Assembly (NCBI GenBank): GCA_905373625.1 | Contig: CAJPTS010000015.1 | Span: 1 to 17,801, forward strand | DNA: 17,801 nucleotides | Reading direction: 5' to 3' | Source: Bacteroidia bacterium | GTDB taxonomy: Bacteria > Bacteroidota > Bacteroidia > Bacteroidales > CAJPTX01 | Shown: piece by piece, positions 15,498-17,801 of the stretch | Numbering within the stretch: the stretch's first letter is position 1 | Layout of the letters: every line of letters begins with the position of its first letter | The notes under the pieces: generated by a model | What the model was told of the DNA's origin: nothing | The model's database searches: none | The model's input: the letters and a program-made list of their open reading frames with translations, nothing else | Made by a program: the position numbers and the translations under genes

Positions 15498-16481
15498 ATG
15501 GCGATATTAGATTTTCAGCAGCCTGATAGGGTTATAATGTTGGAAGGCGATGCGCGACATGGGCGTTTTGAATTCCGACCCCTAGAGCCAACCTATGGCA
15601 TTACGATTGGCAATGCCCTAAGGCGTGTGCTTATGAATTCTCTTGAAGGTTACGCCATTTCTTGGGTTAAGATCGAAGGGGTTGACCACGAGTTTTCTAC
15701 CATACATGGTGTAGTCGAAGATGTTACACAGTTCATTCTAAATCTTAAAAAGGTTCGGTTCGGTGTTACCGATCCGTCTTATAATGGTGGAACAGTAATG
15801 CTCTCGGTAGCAGGACAAACAGAGTTTACTGCTGGGATCATAAATAATTTTTTGACTGGAGTACAAGTTCTTAATCCTGAGTTAGTTCTCTGTCATCTCG
15901 ATGCTTCCATTCACTTAGATTTACAGATAAATATCCAGAAAGGACGTGGCTATATACCAGCCGATGAAAACTATCAAGGTAAACCACCGTTTGGAGTAAT
16001 CCCAATTGATGGTATTTATACGCCTGTTCGTAATGTCAATTGGAAAGTAGATAATTATCGTGTCGAACAACAGACGGACTACGAAAAATTATTACTGGAT
16101 ATTGAAACTGATGGAAGTATATCGCCTAAAGATGCACTTAAAGAAGCGGCTTATATTTTGATAAAGCATTTTCAACTCTTCTCTGACGAAAGTATGTCTA
16201 TTCCTGAATTTGTTGTGACGGAAGATGACACAATGACCGAGGATCAAATTCGTCAACAAGAGTTGTTAAGTACACCGCTTGCTGAGTTAGGATTATCAGT
16301 GAGAGCGCTAAATTGTCTGAAATCTGCTGAAGTTTATACCTTGGGTGATTTGGCTAGTTACAGCAAAAATGAGCTACTTAAGTTTAGAAACTTTGGTAGA
16401 AAATCACTTTCGGAACTAGAAGATTTGTTAAAGGCGAATAATCTCGATTTCGCCGAAGATACTGAAAAATTGAAGGAGTAA
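15498..16481 (+). CDS. rpoA: DNA-directed RNA polymerase subunit alpha
   Basis: The alpha dimer is the scaffold for RNA polymerase assembly and contacts promoter DNA and activators. With the ATG at 15498 the protein is 327 residues. The N-terminal domain shows FEFRPLEPTYGITIGNALRR (residues 25-43) and the dimerisation surface after it. The C-terminal domain (about 259-318) has the two helix-hairpin-helix parts LSVRALNCLKSAEVYTLGDL and LLKFRNFGRKSLSELEDLL; R269 corresponds to the DNA-contacting E. coli R265. An acidic linker lies between. An in-frame TTG at 15492 was rejected. Neighbours rpsD (9 bases) and rplQ (11 bases) are canonical. Confidence 0.97.
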   Translation: MAILDFQQPDRVIMLEGDARHGRFEFRPLEPTYGITIGNALRRVLMNSLEGYAISWVKIEGVDHEFSTIHGVVEDVTQFILNLKKVRFGVTDPSYNGGTVMLSVAGQTEFTAGIINNFLTGVQVLNPELVLCHLDASIHLDLQINIQKGRGYIPADENYQGKPPFGVIPIDGIYTPVRNVNWKVDNYRVEQQTDYEKLLLDIETDGSISPKDALKEAAYILIKHFQLFSDESMSIPEFVVTEDDTMTEDQIRQQELLSTPLAELGLSVRALNCLKSAEVYTLGDLASYSKNELLKFRNFGRKSLSELEDLLKANNLDFAEDTEKLKE

Positions 16482-16492
16482 GATTAGTTGCG

Positions 16493-16993
16493 ATGAGACA
16501 TAGTAGGAAGTTTAATCATTTGGGGCGGACGAGTGCACATCGCGAGCTTATGTTGTCCAACATGGCAGTCTCTTTGATTATGTACAAAAATATCAAGACG
16601 ACAGTTGCTAAAGCAAAAGCTTTAAGAGTATATGTTGAGCCGATTCTTACACGTTCAAAGACAGATTCAACTCATGCTCGGCGAATTGCTTTTGCAGATT
16701 TGAGAGATAAGTATGCCATTAAGGAATTGTTTGGAATAGTATCTCCAAAAATAGCAAACAGACCAGGTGGTTACACTAGAATTATCAGACTTGGGCAACG
16801 TGCTGGTGATGGAGCTGAGATGTGTTTGATTGAATTGGTTGATTTTAACGATACATATTCACAGGCTAAAACTGGTGCAAAGAAAACAACTCGTAGAGTT
16901 CGTCGTGGCGGAGCTAGTAAAGCTAATAAAGAAGTAAATTCTACTTCTAATGAAGCCGCTGAAGTTATAGAAGAACCGAAAGTTGCGGAATAA
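16493..16993 (+). CDS. rplQ: 50S ribosomal protein bL17 (L17)
   Basis: bL17 is near the tunnel exit on the 50S surface and is the last gene of the operon. The core (about residues 1-125) has MRHSRKFNHLGRTSAHRELM, NMAVSLIMYKNIKTTVAKAK and RPGGYTRIIRLGQRAGDGAE. The protein is 166 residues, about 40 longer than E. coli, because of a tail that is first basic (KKTTRRVRRGG) and then acidic (EVIEEPKVAE), as in other Bacteroidota. The start is 11 bases after rpoA; AAGGAG inside rpoA (16473-16478) is rather far upstream. An intrinsic terminator follows. Confidence 0.97.
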   Translation: MRHSRKFNHLGRTSAHRELMLSNMAVSLIMYKNIKTTVAKAKALRVYVEPILTRSKTDSTHARRIAFADLRDKYAIKELFGIVSPKIANRPGGYTRIIRLGQRAGDGAEMCLIELVDFNDTYSQAKTGAKKTTRRVRRGGASKANKEVNSTSNEAAEVIEEPKVAE

Positions 16994-17019
16994 GATTTCT
17001 TATTTAGATTTTGAAGAGA

Positions 17020-17055
17020 GTGTGTTAAAATAGAAATTTGGCACACCCTTTTTTT
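17020..17055 (+). terminator. Intrinsic terminator of the ribosomal operon
   Basis: A 10-pair stem pairs GTGTGTTAAA (17020-17029) with TTTGGCACAC (17037-17046), including two G-T wobbles, around a 7-base loop ATAGAAA. Two C bases and then seven T bases (17049-17055) follow. This is a good rho-independent terminator 26 bases after the rplQ stop. The final T of the run is also the first base of the apparent IS left end. Confidence 0.85.
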
Positions 17056-17402
17056 GAACTGCTCTCAAAAGTTGGACAAAAAATTGGGGGAGATAAAGTA
17101 CAGTTATAAAGTCCACCTTGCTATTGTAAAGCGTGTAAAGCAAGGCGAAGACATCTTTCATCTATCTGAGGACTACAGTGTTAGTCGCAATAAGATAAGG
17201 GAATGGGTGCAAATATGGAAGTTCGGACTTGAAGTATCAACCCCATAGTCGTCCCACTCGAGCATTAAAGCAGTAAATCGTTCGTTTAATCTTGGAAAGA
17301 GGCGTACCTTTGACGCAAGCAAGAGTCGAATACAGAATTTGAGGAACGACGCTTTATTGCTGGGTCAATACAGTACGTAAGTATGAGGCTATTGCACGGT
17401 AA
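17054..17402 (+). pseudogene. Decayed IS3-family orfA (helix-turn-helix transposase subunit)
   Basis: OrfA of IS3 elements supplies DNA-binding helix-turn-helix domains for the OrfAB transposase. In the first frame, from 17096, the peptide has KYSYKVHLAIVKRVKQGEDI, then HLSEDYSVSRNKIREWVQIW, a typical first HTH; it ends at the TAG at 17246. The frame shifted by one base continues at about 17220 with KYQPHSRPTRALKQ, a stop (TAA 17274), IVRLILERGVPLTQARVEYR, a second stop (TGA 17340), then GTTLYCWVNTVRKYEAIAR, a second HTH. One frameshift and two in-frame stops make it non-functional. No credible start or ribosome binding site exists. The upstream left-end-like repeat supports the IS assignment; the exact family rests on pattern memory. 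Confidence 0.75.
17055..17078 (+). repeat. Putative IS3/IS150-type left terminal inverted repeat
   Basis: The sequence starts TGAACTGC, has CTCAAAA in the middle and ends AGTTGGACA. It has the pattern of IS150-group IS3 ends as I remember them (TG-ACTGC-C-C---TTGGAC). It is placed just before a decayed transposase orfA, where a left end is expected. The matching right end is not visible in the window. Confidence 0.55.
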
Positions 17403-17801
17403 AATTTGTCTAATTCGGTGATTTATACTAGCTATAGTGCTATAAGTCAGAATAAAAATTGGGCGAAATGAAAGCGCGTGGCGAAAAGAGACATACCATC
17501 GTAGATGCTGTACTTGCGGAACGGTCACACGCATTTAGCTCTAATTGTGCCCTATTGTGTCGAAATGGGGCAAAAGAGGTATAAAAGCGAAGAAATAACC
17601 TCTTCGAGGAGGTTAGATTAAGGCATTCTAGTGCAAGATCGGAGCGCTCAGGATCAAAAAAAGCATCCAAAACGAGAGTTAGAAGGTAGTGAGTTATTGT
17701 TCAACACCCTCTAGCGGAGTTTTTACGCCAGACTGGCGGAATTTTTGCAGGGCGATTAGGAAGAGTATGAGGGATTTTATGGCAAGAGAGGGGCATAGCT
17801 G
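17403..17801. other. Non-coding or decayed tail, no intact gene
   Basis: No open frame here has a recognisable product, ribosome binding site or family motif. The plus frames are broken by stops. A short plus peptide from the ATG at 17468 (38 codons) and a basic stretch near 17530-17700 could be further decayed IS sequence, but I cannot show it. Inverted repeats are seen at 17597-17614 (AACCTCT and GGAGGTT around TCGA) and 17726-17738 (CGCCA and TGGCG around GAC); the second is followed by GAATTTTT. GCGGAGTTTTT (17714-17724) is nearly repeated as GCGGAATTTTT (17736-17746). Confidence 0.6.

Larger units (their letters stand above)
17055..17801 (+). mobile_element. Degenerate IS3-like element, right boundary unknown
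   Basis: The left-end repeat and the orfA remnant together indicate an insertion sequence inserted just behind the operon terminator. No OrfB (DDE integrase) motif could be recognised in any plus frame up to the window end, and no right inverted repeat or target duplication was found. The element may be truncated, or may continue past the window. Everything after 17402 is included only by position. Confidence 0.45.

Noticed and set aside
1..16993. A previously undescribed system hidden in the operon
   Set aside because: Every open frame is a standard translation, export or transcription gene in standard order, and all gaps are 62 bases or less, leaving no room for extra genes.
17054..17248. 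Intact 64-residue gene starting at TTG 17054
   Set aside because: The start lies in the terminator T-tract, and the similarity continues in another frame past the stop, so it is a pseudogene fragment.
17307..17314. TACCTTTG as a second promoter -7 element
   Set aside because: It encodes the Val-Pro-Leu part of the orfA remnant and has no gene downstream; likely chance.
17286..17670. Overlapping minus-strand frames in the tail
   Set aside because: They run antisense to the decayed transposase and lack start context or motifs.
17726..17746. CGCCA-GAC-TGGCG hairpin with following T's as a terminator
   Set aside because: Five-pair stem, three-base loop and an interrupted T run with no gene upstream to terminate; kept only as an observation.

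Overview
The window is a housekeeping translation locus from a member of the Bacteroidota, probably Bacteroidales. It is one long plus-strand run of 31 genes: fusA, then the S10, spc and alpha ribosomal-protein clusters fused without a break. Evidence for the phylum: fusA runs straight into rpsJ with no tuf; map follows secY directly with no adk; uL2 carries DHPMGGGEG followed by GGHPRSRKGL; uS14 is the zinc-free 89-residue form; bL36 is a degenerate zinc ribbon; bL17, uS3 and uL22 have C-terminal extensions; a TAnnTTTG-type promoter motif is present. Base composition is moderate by eye. I cannot name the genus reliably; Porphyromonas-like Bacteroidales are a reasonable guess.

Layout. Positions 1-24 are not genomic: they are Nextera/Tn5 mosaic-end adapter, fused in frame to a fusA that lacks its true start (about 25-2110). 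From 2124 to 7352 lies the S10 cluster (rpsJ, rplC, rplD, rplW, rplB, rpsS, rplV, rpsC, rplP, rpmC, rpsQ). From 7357 to 12827 lies the spc cluster (rplN, rplX, rplE, rpsN, rpsH, rplF, rplR, rpsE, rpmD, rplO, secY). From 12890 to 16993 come map, infA, rpmJ, rpsM, rpsK, rpsD, rpoA and rplQ. Most gaps are under 35 bases and several genes overlap, so this looks like one or very few transcripts. The largest internal gap (62 bases, secY to map) holds a candidate internal promoter. A clear intrinsic terminator follows rplQ.

The last 750 bases differ. An IS3/IS150-type left end begins inside the terminator T-tract (17055), followed by a decayed orfA transposase remnant with one frameshift and two in-frame stops. 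From about 17400 to the end I see no intact gene, only small inverted repeats and possibly more decayed IS sequence.

The genes supply EF-G, 27 ribosomal proteins, the SecY translocon, methionine aminopeptidase, IF-1 and the RNA polymerase alpha subunit: translation, the first steps of nascent-protein maturation and export, and transcription. I found no undescribed system. The points worth a second look are the adapter artifact, a local repeat in EF-G domain III, uneven Shine-Dalgarno use, the half-lost zinc site of bL36, the candidate promoter before map, and the IS remnant abutting the operon terminator.
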